Assembly: GCA_016719575.1 (NCBI GenBank)
Contig: JADJYV010000013.1
Span: 1,054,001-1,118,000, forward strand
DNA: 64,000 nt
Origin: Pseudobdellovibrionaceae bacterium
GTDB taxonomy: Bacteria; Bdellovibrionota; Bdellovibrionia; Bdellovibrionales; Bdellovibrionaceae
Reading direction: 5' to 3'
A program made the translations under genes and the position numbers. The number at the start of each line of letters is the position of its first letter. Position 1 is the first letter of the stretch. This document shows positions 1-8,965 of the stretch, piece after piece. The notes beneath the pieces are model-generated. The model was not told the origin of the DNA. It did not search any database and saw nothing but the letters and a program-made list of their open reading frames with translations.

Positions 1-61
1 TATTTTTTTAAAAGTTTTAGGACAACAGTGAGGTTTGCTGGCGTTTTCACAAAAAGCTTGT

Positions 62-301
62 CTATTCCTTATCGCCAAAATCCCCAATGGCCTCTACAGG
101 GCACCCATCCATAGCTTCTTTGCACGCCGCCTCCTCTTCAGGAGTTTGGGGCTGACGGACAACAAAAGCATGACCATCGTCCTCGTGCATTGCAAAATTT
201 TTAGGAGCTGTTAGAACACAGGCGTCACAAGCAATACAAGTTTGATCAACAAAAATTTTTCCGGGTGCGTTTTCTTTCCACTTTTGTTTAATTTCAGCCA
301 T
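62..301 (-). CDS. Single-cluster ferredoxin (4Fe-4S type)
   Basis: Small soluble electron carrier of 79 residues. The cluster ligands visible are C22, C25 and C28 (CxxCxxC) and C67 followed by Pro (CPVEAI), which is the layout of single [4Fe-4S] ferredoxins; C60 is an additional cysteine. The acidic composition and short length fit the family. The ATG start has a GGAGG ribosome binding site five bases upstream. It is transcribed divergently from the GNAT gene across about 160 bases. The redox partner cannot be told from context. Confidence 0.9.
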   Translation of the reverse strand: MAEIKQKWKENAPGKIFVDQTCIACDACVLTAPKNFAMHEDDGHAFVVRQPQTPEEEAACKEAMDGCPVEAIGDFGDKE

Positions 302-459
302 TTAAGCCTCCGAATAGGGCCCCAATATAAAGCATGTCCAGGCAAAGTCAAATAATCAGCCCTGGGCCGAGGTCGCATTTAGGGCCGGGCAAGCCGCCAA
401 ACGCTGATGAACTTCTCATTTACCGGTAAACTCAGGGAATACGACCTAGGGGAGGCTCC

Positions 460-1551
460 ATGGAAGGACCGCGTTCACCGGCTGAATCTGAATGGCCAAG
501 TGTATTAAAATTTTTAAACCAAAGTCTCCGCTCTAATGCCGATTGGTCGATATCCGCAGAATATCCCACCGCCCTCTCGACAACGAATCTTCACAATATG
601 CGGATTATCACCGACCAAGAACAAGTTATTTCGCACGCTGTATTAAAACCCCTCATAATAAAAAGTCCCCACGTTATTTTTAAAGTCGGCGCCATCGGAT
701 CTGTCGTCACCAACGAAATGCACCGAAACCAAGGCCTTAGTACAAAAATTATCGAAGACTGTCTTTCTCAAGCGACCAAACAACAATGTGATATCGCCAT
801 ATTATGGACAGATCTCTACGACTTTTATCGACGTTTGGGCTTCGAACTCGCCGGTAGCGAGGTGAGCGTCGTTGTTGAAGAAGAGTTTCAAGCCCCAGAT
901 CCTACCCTAAAGTTATCTAAAGATCCCAAAGTCGCAGCTCAAGCTATTCACCGACTTTACTCAACCCACACTGTCAACTCAGTGAGAACTGTTGAGGAGA
1001 CTCGCAAGTTTTTAAGTATTCCTCAAACTCAAATCTATACTGCCTGGGATAGCTCTGGACAACTTGCTGCCTATGCTGTTGAAGGAAAAGGTGTTGATCT
1101 TGGCGGCTACATACACGAGTGGGGCGGGTCCGTTTCTGGGCTGCTCACTCTACTCAGCTTCATTCGCCGTGAAAAACAGAAACCCGTTACAATTATCATT
1201 CCACTTCACGCCAAAAATCTCATCGAACGATTGCGCGAAAAACCTGTGACCTACAATCAAGGATACTTGGGAATGATCAAAATCCTAAATTTCGACCAGT
1301 TGGCAGCAAAAATCAAACGCGCCTTCCGTGCTGAGGGCATTGCCGATATCGTTCTAGAAAAACAAGGCGACAAGTATTTCTTTGGCTGCAATGGCGATCT
1401 CGCTGTTTTAGAGGGGGATAGCAATCTTACACATTTGCTTTTTGGTCCAATTGATTTGCCGGCGCTTGAGGTTTTCAAACCAGAAACTGTCGAAAAGCTC
1501 ACCAAAATTTTACCTCTTAATCTCTGGGTTTGGGGCTGGGACTCAATATGA
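460..1551 (+). CDS. Tandem GNAT-fold N-acetyltransferase
   Basis: Protein of 363 residues. The N-terminal half carries the acetyl-CoA pyrophosphate-binding signature of GNAT enzymes (RNQGLS near residues 89-94, followed by a helix), then a FYRRLGF motif near 120. The second half, with a beta-rich stretch around residues 190-260, looks like a second, degenerate GNAT domain, giving an Eis-like double-domain plan; that second assignment is inference. Start ATG has GGGGAGG just upstream. Its TGA stop overlaps the ATG of the following lipoprotein gene (ATGA), so the two are probably translated together. The substrate is unknown. Confidence 0.75.
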   Translation: MEGPRSPAESEWPSVLKFLNQSLRSNADWSISAEYPTALSTTNLHNMRIITDQEQVISHAVLKPLIIKSPHVIFKVGAIGSVVTNEMHRNQGLSTKIIEDCLSQATKQQCDIAILWTDLYDFYRRLGFELAGSEVSVVVEEEFQAPDPTLKLSKDPKVAAQAIHRLYSTHTVNSVRTVEETRKFLSIPQTQIYTAWDSSGQLAAYAVEGKGVDLGGYIHEWGGSVSGLLTLLSFIRREKQKPVTIIIPLHAKNLIERLREKPVTYNQGYLGMIKILNFDQLAAKIKRAFRAEGIADIVLEKQGDKYFFGCNGDLAVLEGDSNLTHLLFGPIDLPALEVFKPETVEKLTKILPLNLWVWGWDSI

Positions 1552-2462
1552 AAAGGTCTGTCCTAATTCCCTTTATGATCAGTTGTGCGCTGATTGGATC
1601 TAGTTGCCTAAAACCACCATCGCAAACTCTTGATCACGGACCGGAGGCCCCAGCTAGCGAAGTCCAACGAGCCATTATCGACGCTTGGGGAAGTGCCGAC
1701 CCTGCAACGATTGGTGCGCGCGAGTTTGTCTCTCTGGAGCAAGATCAAAAAATTAGCACATTAGAGCCGCGCGTGGTTTACAAAGAATCTACAGAGGTCC
1801 GCGAACGCACCGTCAGCGAAAATGAAGTGACCTACACCCTTTTGGTTCGCACGACTTCGATAGATGAAACCGGGAGCTTCAAACCGGAGACGTCTACAGA
1901 ACAAAAACTGGTGGTGAAAAGCCCAGGCAATTCGCAAAACCTAATGAACATATCAAGGTCACCAGCCTTTCCAGATTCGATTGAGTCTTTGCAGAAGTCT
2001 ATGGCTGACGGGCGAGGTGGACTTTTTCAGAACAACAACGATAGTGGCGTTAAAGAAAGCTCTCTCGGTTTACAAACAGTCTTGAGCATGTTTGATGCTT
2101 GCGTAAAATCTGACGACTGGGATGTCACCTGTCATAATTTAAAAGTACGGCAAGGATGGACCCTTCCGCCCACGGGGGTGTCGAACAGACCAGGTTGCGG
2201 AGGAATCCCAAACTGCCAAATAAGCTTTAAAAGGATTTCCTTTGATCTCGTGGTTAACCTGCCAAGCAGCGACAAAAAGAGCACCCACCAAGAAACGGTC
2301 GTTTACGATTTTACGATCAGCCAAGATGTCCCTTACCTGTCGCGCTTAACAGATTTTTGCTACCAAGGACTCGTCACTGCTTCGGGCCAAAGAATTCTGG
2401 TGAAAATTTGCAATCGAGTTCAAAATTTCTTCAAAGATACTTCCAGCCAAACTCAGCAATAG
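1548..2462 (+). CDS. Predicted lipoprotein, function unknown
   Basis: About 304 residues from the ATG that overlaps the GNAT stop codon; an in-frame TTG 18 bases upstream is less likely. The N-terminus is a lipoprotein signal peptide: basic MKR, a hydrophobic core and a lipobox IGSSC with Cys20 as the lipidation site. The mature part is polar, with a cluster of cysteines near residues 185-225 that may form disulfides in the periplasm. I recognise no domain. A weak CACACT/AGTGTG hairpin lies after the stop without a T-run. Confidence 0.7.
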   Translation: MKRSVLIPFMISCALIGSSCLKPPSQTLDHGPEAPASEVQRAIIDAWGSADPATIGAREFVSLEQDQKISTLEPRVVYKESTEVRERTVSENEVTYTLLVRTTSIDETGSFKPETSTEQKLVVKSPGNSQNLMNISRSPAFPDSIESLQKSMADGRGGLFQNNNDSGVKESSLGLQTVLSMFDACVKSDDWDVTCHNLKVRQGWTLPPTGVSNRPGCGGIPNCQISFKRISFDLVVNLPSSDKKSTHQETVVYDFTISQDVPYLSRLTDFCYQGLVTASGQRILVKICNRVQNFFKDTSSQTQQ

Positions 2463-2548
2463 ACACACTAAATTAAAGTGTGGCGCTAGACAATTCCTGG
2501 GGTCTCCATTAGAGTTGAATTTCAATCAACCCTAAAGGAGATCCATCC

Positions 2549-3202
2549 ATGAAAAAGATCGCCGTGATACTTTCCGGTTGTGGGAACAAAGATGGTGCTG
2601 AACTCACAGAGGCCGTGAGTCTTTTGATTTCGTTGAGCCAAAATGGTGCCCAATATATGTGTTTTGCACCAAATATTGAATTTAATGCTGTCAATTTTTT
2701 ATCCAACGAGCCTCTCGCGGAAAAACGCAACGTTTTATTTGAAGCTGCGCGCATTGCTCGTGGTCAAATTCAAGATCTTGCCACACTGAACCCTTCTCAA
2801 TATGACGGCCTAGCGTTTGTCGGCGGTTATGGTGTCGCAAAAAATCTCTGTAATTGGGCCGAAGCTGGAGCTCAATGTAAAGTTCTTCCTGACATAGAAA
2901 ATACCATCAAAACATTTTATCAAGCCAGCAAACCCATCGCGGCAGTTTGCATAGCCCCTGTCTTGCTCGCTAAAGTATTAGGGCCAAAAAAAGTAACTGT
3001 CACCGTCGGAAATGACAAAGAAACGATACTAGAGGTTTTAAAAACTGGCGCTCAACATGAGATTTGTCCCGTCGATGACTATGTCACCGATCGTGAGTCA
3101 AAAGTTATCACAACACCCGCATATATGTATGGGAGCGCGAAACCTCATGAAGTTTTCAAAGGAATTTCCGGACTTGCAAAAGAACTAGTGGAGATGGCAT
3201 GA
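2549..3202 (+). CDS. elbB: ElbB-type DJ-1/PfpI family glyoxalase
   Basis: The 217-residue protein starts MKKIAVILSGCG, a hallmark of ElbB (YhbL/GatZ-like DJ-1/PfpI superfamily proteins). The nucleophile-elbow cysteine is in AVCIAPVLLA near residue 135, and a GGYG loop sits near residue 92. E. coli ElbB has been described as a glyoxalase of the DJ-1 superfamily and was historically linked to isoprenoid synthesis; the cellular role is not settled. AAAGGAG lies upstream of the ATG. The gene overlaps ddl by ATGA, so the two are co-translated. Confidence 0.85.
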   Translation: MKKIAVILSGCGNKDGAELTEAVSLLISLSQNGAQYMCFAPNIEFNAVNFLSNEPLAEKRNVLFEAARIARGQIQDLATLNPSQYDGLAFVGGYGVAKNLCNWAEAGAQCKVLPDIENTIKTFYQASKPIAAVCIAPVLLAKVLGPKKVTVTVGNDKETILEVLKTGAQHEICPVDDYVTDRESKVITTPAYMYGSAKPHEVFKGISGLAKELVEMA

Positions 3203-4296
3203 AAAAATCGGTCGCAATAATTTTTGGTGGAAAGTCCTCCGAACACGAGGTCTCAATTCGTTCAGCAAAAAATGTCGCACATGCTGTCGATAAAAATAAA
3301 TATGACTTGCTCTTAATCGGCATAAGCAAACAAGGATCCTGGTATCGATTTGATACCTTTGAAATATTTGATCAAGCCACACAAATCAACGACAATAGTC
3401 TTCCAACTGAAGCGGAGCCTATTGCCTTAATATCAGAAGCCGGAAGGCCATTTTTCTTCTCGCTAAGAGGTCATACTAAATCCCAGGTTGACTGCGCTTT
3501 TCCAGTCCTTCATGGCACTTTTGGAGAGGATGGCACTGTTCAAGGTCTTTTTAAGATGATGAATTTACCCTTCGTCGGCTGCGGAGTTTGGAGCTCGGCT
3601 GCCGGCATGGACAAAGAAGTTATGAAGAGACTCCTTGCCTTCGATAATATACAAAATGCCAAATACACGCTTATCACTCCTCAAAATAGAGTTTCGTATA
3701 GCGACCTTGTCAAAAATCTTGGAACGCCATTTTTTATCAAACCCGCCAATGCGGGATCTTCAGTTGGGGTACATAAAATAAAAACTGAAGATGATTTTGA
3801 AAAAGGCCTAAACGACGCCTTTAAATACGACTCAAAGGTCCTTGCCGAAGAGTTTATTCAAGGTCGCGAGATTGAGTGCTCTGTTATGGGGCCCAATGCT
3901 TCGCCGACAGCTTCACTTCCAGGAGAGGTTATTGCTCATCATGAGTTTTATTCCTATGAAGCAAAATACCTCGACGAAAATGGAGCCGGCTTTGTGATAC
4001 CTGCTAAATTAACTCCAAAAGAAATAGAAAAGGTACAGGGCTTAGCGTTAAAAACTTATAAAGTCATGGGCTGTGAGGGGCTTGCGCGCGTTGATTTTTT
4101 TCTGAAACAAAATGGCGACCTCTACGTGAATGAGATCAATACTCTGCCTGGTTTTACAAAAATTTCTATGTATCCAAAAATGTGGGAGTCCTCGGGCCTC
4201 TCCTACACCCATCTTGTGACAAAGCTTATTGAGTTTGGTTTTGAGAAACACGCCGAGGAGCAAAAACTAATGTTTACCTATTTGGACGAGCTCTAA
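3199..4296 (+). CDS. ddl: D-alanine--D-alanine ligase
   Basis: Cytoplasmic ATP-grasp enzyme that joins two D-alanines for the peptidoglycan stem peptide. The 365-residue sequence shows the N-terminal substrate loop FGGKSSEHEVS, the ATP-grasp glycine-rich loop around NAGSSVGV (near residue 188), the magnesium-binding region LARVDFF and the terminal VNEINTLPGFT motif. Length and motif order are typical. It begins inside the elbB stop codon (ATGA) and is convergent with the collagen-like lipoprotein gene, whose stop codon it overlaps by four bases. Confidence 0.95.
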   Translation: MKKSVAIIFGGKSSEHEVSIRSAKNVAHAVDKNKYDLLLIGISKQGSWYRFDTFEIFDQATQINDNSLPTEAEPIALISEAGRPFFFSLRGHTKSQVDCAFPVLHGTFGEDGTVQGLFKMMNLPFVGCGVWSSAAGMDKEVMKRLLAFDNIQNAKYTLITPQNRVSYSDLVKNLGTPFFIKPANAGSSVGVHKIKTEDDFEKGLNDAFKYDSKVLAEEFIQGREIECSVMGPNASPTASLPGEVIAHHEFYSYEAKYLDENGAGFVIPAKLTPKEIEKVQGLALKTYKVMGCEGLARVDFFLKQNGDLYVNEINTLPGFTKISMYPKMWESSGLSYTHLVTKLIEFGFEKHAEEQKLMFTYLDEL

Positions 4297-5165
4297 TAAC
4301 ATTCCATAAGTGAAACTCCAAACTGTTGACAAAGCTTTTCGGCCTCACCGCTAGCGCCCGTATTTCCGTTCACTCCCGCAGGCCCTTCAGCCCCTTGTTG
4401 TCCAGGTGACGTGTAAGGAGCTGCGCCACTGCCTTGAGCTAAATGATCGGTTCCTGGATCTCCGCCAAAACCTCCTGGCCCACCTTTGCCTCCAAGTCCA
4501 TAAGAGCCCCCAATACCGGGTCTTTTTTGTGCGACTAATTCAAACTCACTTTTTTCTATAATTCTTATCGATGCAAAACCTGAATTGCCACCTCTCGCTC
4601 CATTGCCTCCAGGAAATCCAGGAAGACCTGGACCTCCTCGGCCTCCATCTTTAGCTGGACGTTCTAATCTATGTCCGCCGGTATCAAAGGACCCAGAGTA
4701 CATGGCGGGAGCTCCCGAATAACCTTTGGCACCGCGCAAACTTTCGTCAGGATCTTTGCCATCAAGACCGTTCCCGCCGTCTTCACCTCTCAGCTCTAGA
4801 AAAAGTTTTCCGGTGGCTCGTCCGACAACGAGCTCAATCTTACCACCGCCGCGACCATCCCTGCCTTTTTCTGCCTTTTGTCCTTCAGAAAAAGTTTGTA
4901 TCGTTCCTTGATCTGATAACAACTCACCTATTTCTAAGCGAACGTCTTGACCGCCAGTTGTAATAAAGCCACCCCGCCCAAGAATAAGTCGATCGTATTT
5001 CAAAACCGACATTCGATTTCTTTCTTTTGGAATGGGTAACTTGAATTCGTTTTCAACGATCAATTCTTTACCTTCCAATTGGGCCACATCCGAGTTCTTG
5101 TCCCGCACTTCTAAAGCGCATGCTGTGACAACAAACATAGTAATTACTAATAATAGATTCGTCAT
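4293..5165 (-). CDS. Collagen-like glycine-rich lipoprotein
   Basis: About 290 residues. The ATG chosen has an AGGAGG site directly upstream; a GTG 15 bases earlier is in frame but less likely. The signal peptide ends in VVTAC (Cys16), so the protein should be lipidated. From roughly residue 90 the chain is full of Gly-X-X stretches, with GGRGGPGLPGFPGGNG as a clear collagen-like core and others near the C-terminus. A non-repetitive segment divides the repeats, and the last 15 residues hold two cysteines. Function unknown; an outer-membrane or surface spacer role is a guess. Confidence 0.75.
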   Translation of the reverse strand: MTNLLLVITMFVVTACALEVRDKNSDVAQLEGKELIVENEFKLPIPKERNRMSVLKYDRLILGRGGFITTGGQDVRLEIGELLSDQGTIQTFSEGQKAEKGRDGRGGGKIELVVGRATGKLFLELRGEDGGNGLDGKDPDESLRGAKGYSGAPAMYSGSFDTGGHRLERPAKDGGRGGPGLPGFPGGNGARGGNSGFASIRIIEKSEFELVAQKRPGIGGSYGLGGKGGPGGFGGDPGTDHLAQGSGAAPYTSPGQQGAEGPAGVNGNTGASGEAEKLCQQFGVSLMECY

Positions 5166-5319
5166 AATTCCTCCTGCCACCCCCTACGATCAAAAGACAT
5201 GCCTTTCTTGAATCCTATGTCGTCGTTAGGGTGTCCGAAAATCGGAGCTTTTGAACGAATTCAGACTTTGGCCTGTGAACAGATCTTGCAGTGACCTCAA
5301 ATGTAAGAAGGAGTCACAC

Positions 5320-5541
5320 TTGGAAAATTCGGCAGCGACACAAAAAAATACAAATTACTTTGAAAAAACAGATTCTGAAAAACAACGTGAATTTATCAAT
5401 GCTCAAAGTAAATGTGTTCTCTGCGGTACAATTCTAGAGCTGACCCACGCTGTTGATCGAATCATTGGGAATATTCGAGAAGAAGCTCATTGTCCCTCTT
5501 GTGAAGTACGAACTCGTGCCCGATTTCACCCATTAAATTAA
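5320..5541 (+). CDS. Small zinc-ribbon protein
   Basis: About 73 residues from a TTG codon preceded by AAGGAG at six bases. An upstream in-frame TTG at 5251 would add 23 residues but lacks such a site. Two CxxC pairs (CVLC near residue 32 and CPSC near residue 58) are spaced like a zinc ribbon, and the tail is basic (RTRARFHPLN). The protein probably binds one zinc ion. Partner and function are unknown. It stands alone, convergent with the HIT gene. Confidence 0.7.
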   Translation: MENSAATQKNTNYFEKTDSEKQREFINAQSKCVLCGTILELTHAVDRIIGNIREEAHCPSCEVRTRARFHPLN

Positions 5542-5608
5542 CGACAATTATCTGACACAAGCGTTGCCAAAGTTTTGTTAGTTTTCAATGTCCGCCAAGA
5601 ATTTGACG

Positions 5609-6013
5609 TCAAGGCTGAATTAAACTCAACTGCTTCATAATCTCAGCCTGAATACTTGACATCTCTTCCGGCGAACGGCGTTTTGCTCTTCTAAAATCAA
5701 GATCGGGGATCGACCAAGCCGGAATTAAGTGCAAGTGGTAATGAGGAACCTCAAAACCCGCCACAATTTGCCCAATTCGCGGACTCCCTGTTGCAAGTAA
5801 CAAGGCCTTGCCTATCTTCTGAGAAATGCCGTGCAAGTGGGCATAGGTATCGGATGGAACCTCAGTCCAGTGGTTGATTTCTTCCTTACAAATAACTAGT
5901 GTGTGTCCAAGATTCACCTGGTCCATCGCTAAAAAAGAAAGAATCTTCTCATCTTCATAAATTTTATAACTTGGCAGCTCGCCACGAATTATTTTTGTAA
6001 ATACTGAGGGCAC
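5609..6013 (-). CDS. HIT family nucleotide hydrolase/transferase
   Basis: The 134-residue protein carries the histidine-triad signature HYHLHLIP near residues 91-98 (HxHxHxx) and the family's N-terminal FTKIIRGELPSYKIYED. HIT proteins hydrolyse purine nucleoside phosphoramidates or related dinucleotides through the middle histidine. The start is a GTG with AGGAG eight bases upstream. The C-terminal tail after the triad is longer than in Hint proteins. The gene follows the L,D-transpeptidase on the same strand. Confidence 0.9.
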   Translation of the reverse strand: MPSVFTKIIRGELPSYKIYEDEKILSFLAMDQVNLGHTLVICKEEINHWTEVPSDTYAHLHGISQKIGKALLLATGSPRIGQIVAGFEVPHYHLHLIPAWSIPDLDFRRAKRRSPEEMSSIQAEIMKQLSLIQP

Positions 6014-6042
6014 TTTTCAATCTCCTGCTAGAGCCGTCATTA

Positions 6043-7592
6043 TCACAGTGTGGGCTTAAATTTCGCAAGAATTTCCTCGTTTTGACCGTAAATATCAGAA
6101 GTAAAGCGCAGCACATTATCACTCGTCAATTGAGACGTCAGAGAAATCACGAAAACAGGCATCGGCCTTGCGAGCGCAACCTCCGTATCTTTCGACATAA
6201 TCTGACCAGGCTTGGCAACGGTCTCGTCAATCAAACTTCGACTCCACTTTGTGCTGCGCAAAAGATGTTCAGCAATAGCAAGGGGATTTTCAAGACGAAT
6301 ACACCCAGAACTCAAGAGACGCATTGGTTGAGAAAACAAATTTCTCTGGTTCGTGTCATGGAGATAGATTGAATAGGGATTCGTTAAATCGAACTTAACG
6401 ACCCCCAATGCATTCCAATAGTTTGGTTTTTGCCGAATGTATATTTTATGGTCCGTCTCCGCATCAATATACGACCAATCAATTGATTCAGGATCTAAGC
6501 GTCTCGTGAAATTGGAATTCCATATTTCATAATTACGTTGTTCGAAATAGTGCCGCAATTGATAGCGCGGCAGGGCCCGAATCTCTTGAAGCTTGTCTTC
6601 GATAAAAATCGTGGGCGGCACAACCCAAAAGGGATTAAAAATTATTCGGACTATTTCATCTTTCATCGTTGGTGTTTTTCTCTCAAAACGACCATTGATG
6701 GCTCTTGTCGCAATAACAACATTTTGCCCCTCAGACCTGTCGACCATTATAAAATAAGAGAATGCGGTGTTAACTATAATAAACCTGTCAGAGAAATTCT
6801 GAGGAAACCATCTTACTTTTTCCATATCGGCTTGCAGCTGGTGTACACGACGAAGACAAGAAACATTCAAAAAATCCCATACGGCGCCTTGCGGATGCAT
6901 TGTTGCGTCCGGAGTTATCCGCAAATTCCACTCGATATCATTTACGGCCGTTACAAACGCCTCATCAACAAGATCGTCTGTTGATGCCATTCGATAACCC
7001 AAAAAGAAAATCTCCTTTTAATATCCAAAACCGCAGGATCCCTGACTCCAATGCGAAGTACATTTTTAAAGCGGCTTAAAGAAACCCAGGTGTTGTCTTT
7101 GCAGGCGGGATAAAGACGAATCATTGCTACTCTCAATGCCAGGTAAAGCGGATTTTGCGGCGCTAGGCTCTCTAAAACTAAATCTGCCTGCTGCCCGTTT
7201 GCTGCGATCAAAGCCATCAATTGTTTTGGGCTAATAAAGGCTTTCGAGGCAATTTTTATGTCCGACGACAACGTTTCTGGATCAATGCTCCCAATAGAAA
7301 TATCACTCAGAAGCTGCACAAAATACTTATTAGCTTCAAATTTTAATTCTTTTGATTGTGGATGGGATTTATAAAGGATCTCCATAGATTCGGTCCAATA
7401 GGATTTGGGATTAAGTCCATGATGCCAAGAATTTAATGTCGTACTGCGAATATTTTCGATGGAAATAACGTCTACAGCCGTGATGTACTCAAGCCTCCCT
7501 TGAACATCAAACCGTACGGCCTGAACTTGGCTGCTGGAAAAAACACAAAGCGACCAGGCGATCCCGAAAGATTTAATCCTATTGACGCTCAT
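6043..7592 (-). pseudogene. L,D-transpeptidase (YkuD domain), frameshifted
   Basis: Two overlapping reading frames together encode one LdtD/YcbB-like enzyme of about 515 residues. The 5' part (7592 to about 7003) has a signal peptide and the N-terminal helical domain. The 3' part (about 7002 to 6043) holds the YkuD catalytic domain with HDTN and SSGCIRLENP, the catalytic His and Cys region. The break is in a T5 run at about 7001-7006; one extra T would give the continuous reading RRFSFLGYRM. Such periplasmic enzymes form 3-3 cross-links or anchor proteins to peptidoglycan. The start ATG has GGAGACTTT upstream. Sequencing error is more likely than true decay because both halves keep their motifs. 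Confidence 0.85.
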
Positions 7593-7713
7593 AAAGTCTC
7601 CTTATTTGGATATACTGAACGTATTTTGAAAAAATAATTCGAAGGTCCGTAAGAAAAAGTATGGAAGTTTTGGGGACCTCAACATAAAGGCCACTTATTT
7701 CAGATAAAAAATG

Positions 7714-7742
7714 AAAAACCCCCAACCACGAAGAGTTGGGGG
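7714..7742 (-). terminator. Rho-independent terminator of gltA
   Basis: An eight-base perfect stem CCCCCAAC/GTTGGGGG with an eight-base loop, followed on the minus strand by TTTTT. It lies about 30 bases after the citrate synthase stop codon and before the L,D-transpeptidase gene, so it separates the two transcripts. Confidence 0.88.
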
Positions 7743-7772
7743 TAAAAATAAAAAACAGCGTCTACAATTTTT

Positions 7773-8912
7773 CTAACGCTGAGCTGTCGGGACCCACTTA
7801 AGTCCCTCTTTGCCGAGCCACTTTCCTCGAGGGCGATAGATACGGTTATTTGCGTATTGTTCACAGGCATGAGCACACCATCCAGATATTCGGGAAGCTG
7901 CAAAAATGGGAGTAAATAAGTCAGTCGCTATTCCCATAGAAAAGTAAACTGTTGCAGAATAGAAATCCACATTAGGCATCAATCCTTTTTCTTTGTACAT
8001 GGTATCATCGATCAAGGTAGACATCTCATACATATGATGAATTCCCGCAGCTCGGGTCAACTTCTCAGACATGCCTCGAAGGATGCGCGCACGAGGATCC
8101 CCATTTTTATAAACGCGATGACCGATTCCCATCACTTTTTCTTTTGCCTGAAGAGCATCTTTCACAAACTGTTGGGCTTTTTCCATGTTTCCGATTTTTT
8201 GCAACATGAGAATGACCTGTTCATTTGCTCCACCATGCAAAGGGCCTTTCAGGGCCCCAATCGCCGATACAATCGCAGAATGAAGATCTGAAAGAGAAGA
8301 GGCCGTCACGCGAGTCGCAAAGGCAGAACAATTTAATTCGTGATCGGCATGAAGAATAAGACAAGTATCCATGACTCGCACATGTTCAGAGCTCGGTTCA
8401 CTGCCGCCTCCCAACATATACATCATATTCCAGGCAATGGACTTATCGGCTTTAGGAGTCACAGGCTCCTTGCCCTTTCGAATGGCATCGAAGGCACACA
8501 AAAGCGAACCCATTTTTGCCGTCAAACGGACCGATTTACGTTTATTCGCCTCAACAGAATTATCATTGGCATCCGCATCCCAATGGGCCATCAAAGAAAC
8601 GGCAGTTCTTAACCATCCCATAGGATGAACATTTGTCGGGATGCCTTTCAAAACTTTTATGAGATCAGAACTCAAAATCATTTCTTTTCTTAACTCTGCA
8701 CTAAACGCCGCAAGTTCTTGAGTATTTGGTAACTTGTCGTTCCATAACAAATAAGTCACTTCCTCAAAGGTTGAATTGGCAGCCAAATCATCGATTGTGT
8801 ATCCACGAAAATTAAGTGAGTCACCGACAATAAAAGAAATCTTCGTTGTGCAAGCGACAATTCCCTCTAAACCTTTATCAAGCGCGCCTTCATAGATAGT
8901 CACGTCTGCCAT
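7773..8912 (-). CDS. gltA: Citrate synthase
   Basis: TCA-cycle entry enzyme condensing acetyl-CoA and oxaloacetate. The 379-residue length matches the short (CitZ/PrpC-sized) class rather than the 430-residue hexameric E. coli type. Substrate and catalytic residues are visible: His191 in HADHELN, His226 in GPLHGGANE, His265 in GIGHRVYKNGDPRAR and an Asp near residue 315 in PNVDFYSA. The short class includes 2-methylcitrate synthases, but no other prp gene is nearby. An AAGGA site precedes the ATG, and a strong terminator follows the gene. Confidence 0.93.
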   Translation of the reverse strand: MADVTIYEGALDKGLEGIVACTTKISFIVGDSLNFRGYTIDDLAANSTFEEVTYLLWNDKLPNTQELAAFSAELRKEMILSSDLIKVLKGIPTNVHPMGWLRTAVSLMAHWDADANDNSVEANKRKSVRLTAKMGSLLCAFDAIRKGKEPVTPKADKSIAWNMMYMLGGGSEPSSEHVRVMDTCLILHADHELNCSAFATRVTASSLSDLHSAIVSAIGALKGPLHGGANEQVILMLQKIGNMEKAQQFVKDALQAKEKVMGIGHRVYKNGDPRARILRGMSEKLTRAAGIHHMYEMSTLIDDTMYKEKGLMPNVDFYSATVYFSMGIATDLFTPIFAASRISGWCAHACEQYANNRIYRPRGKWLGKEGLKWVPTAQR

Positions 8913-8965
8913 TTTCGGATCCTTTCTGACACTAACAGGTGAAATATTTCACACTTATCAGGAGT

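Noticed and set aside
2463..2485. CACACT/AGTGTG hairpin as a terminator
   Set aside because: Only a six-base AT-flanked stem with no T-run.
3505..3530. TGGCACTTTTGG as a sigma-54 site
   Set aside because: The GG-to-GC spacing is wrong and it lies inside ddl.
6538..6984. 148-codon frame antisense to the L,D-transpeptidase
   Set aside because: No ribosome binding site or recognisable product, and fully within a conserved gene on the other strand.
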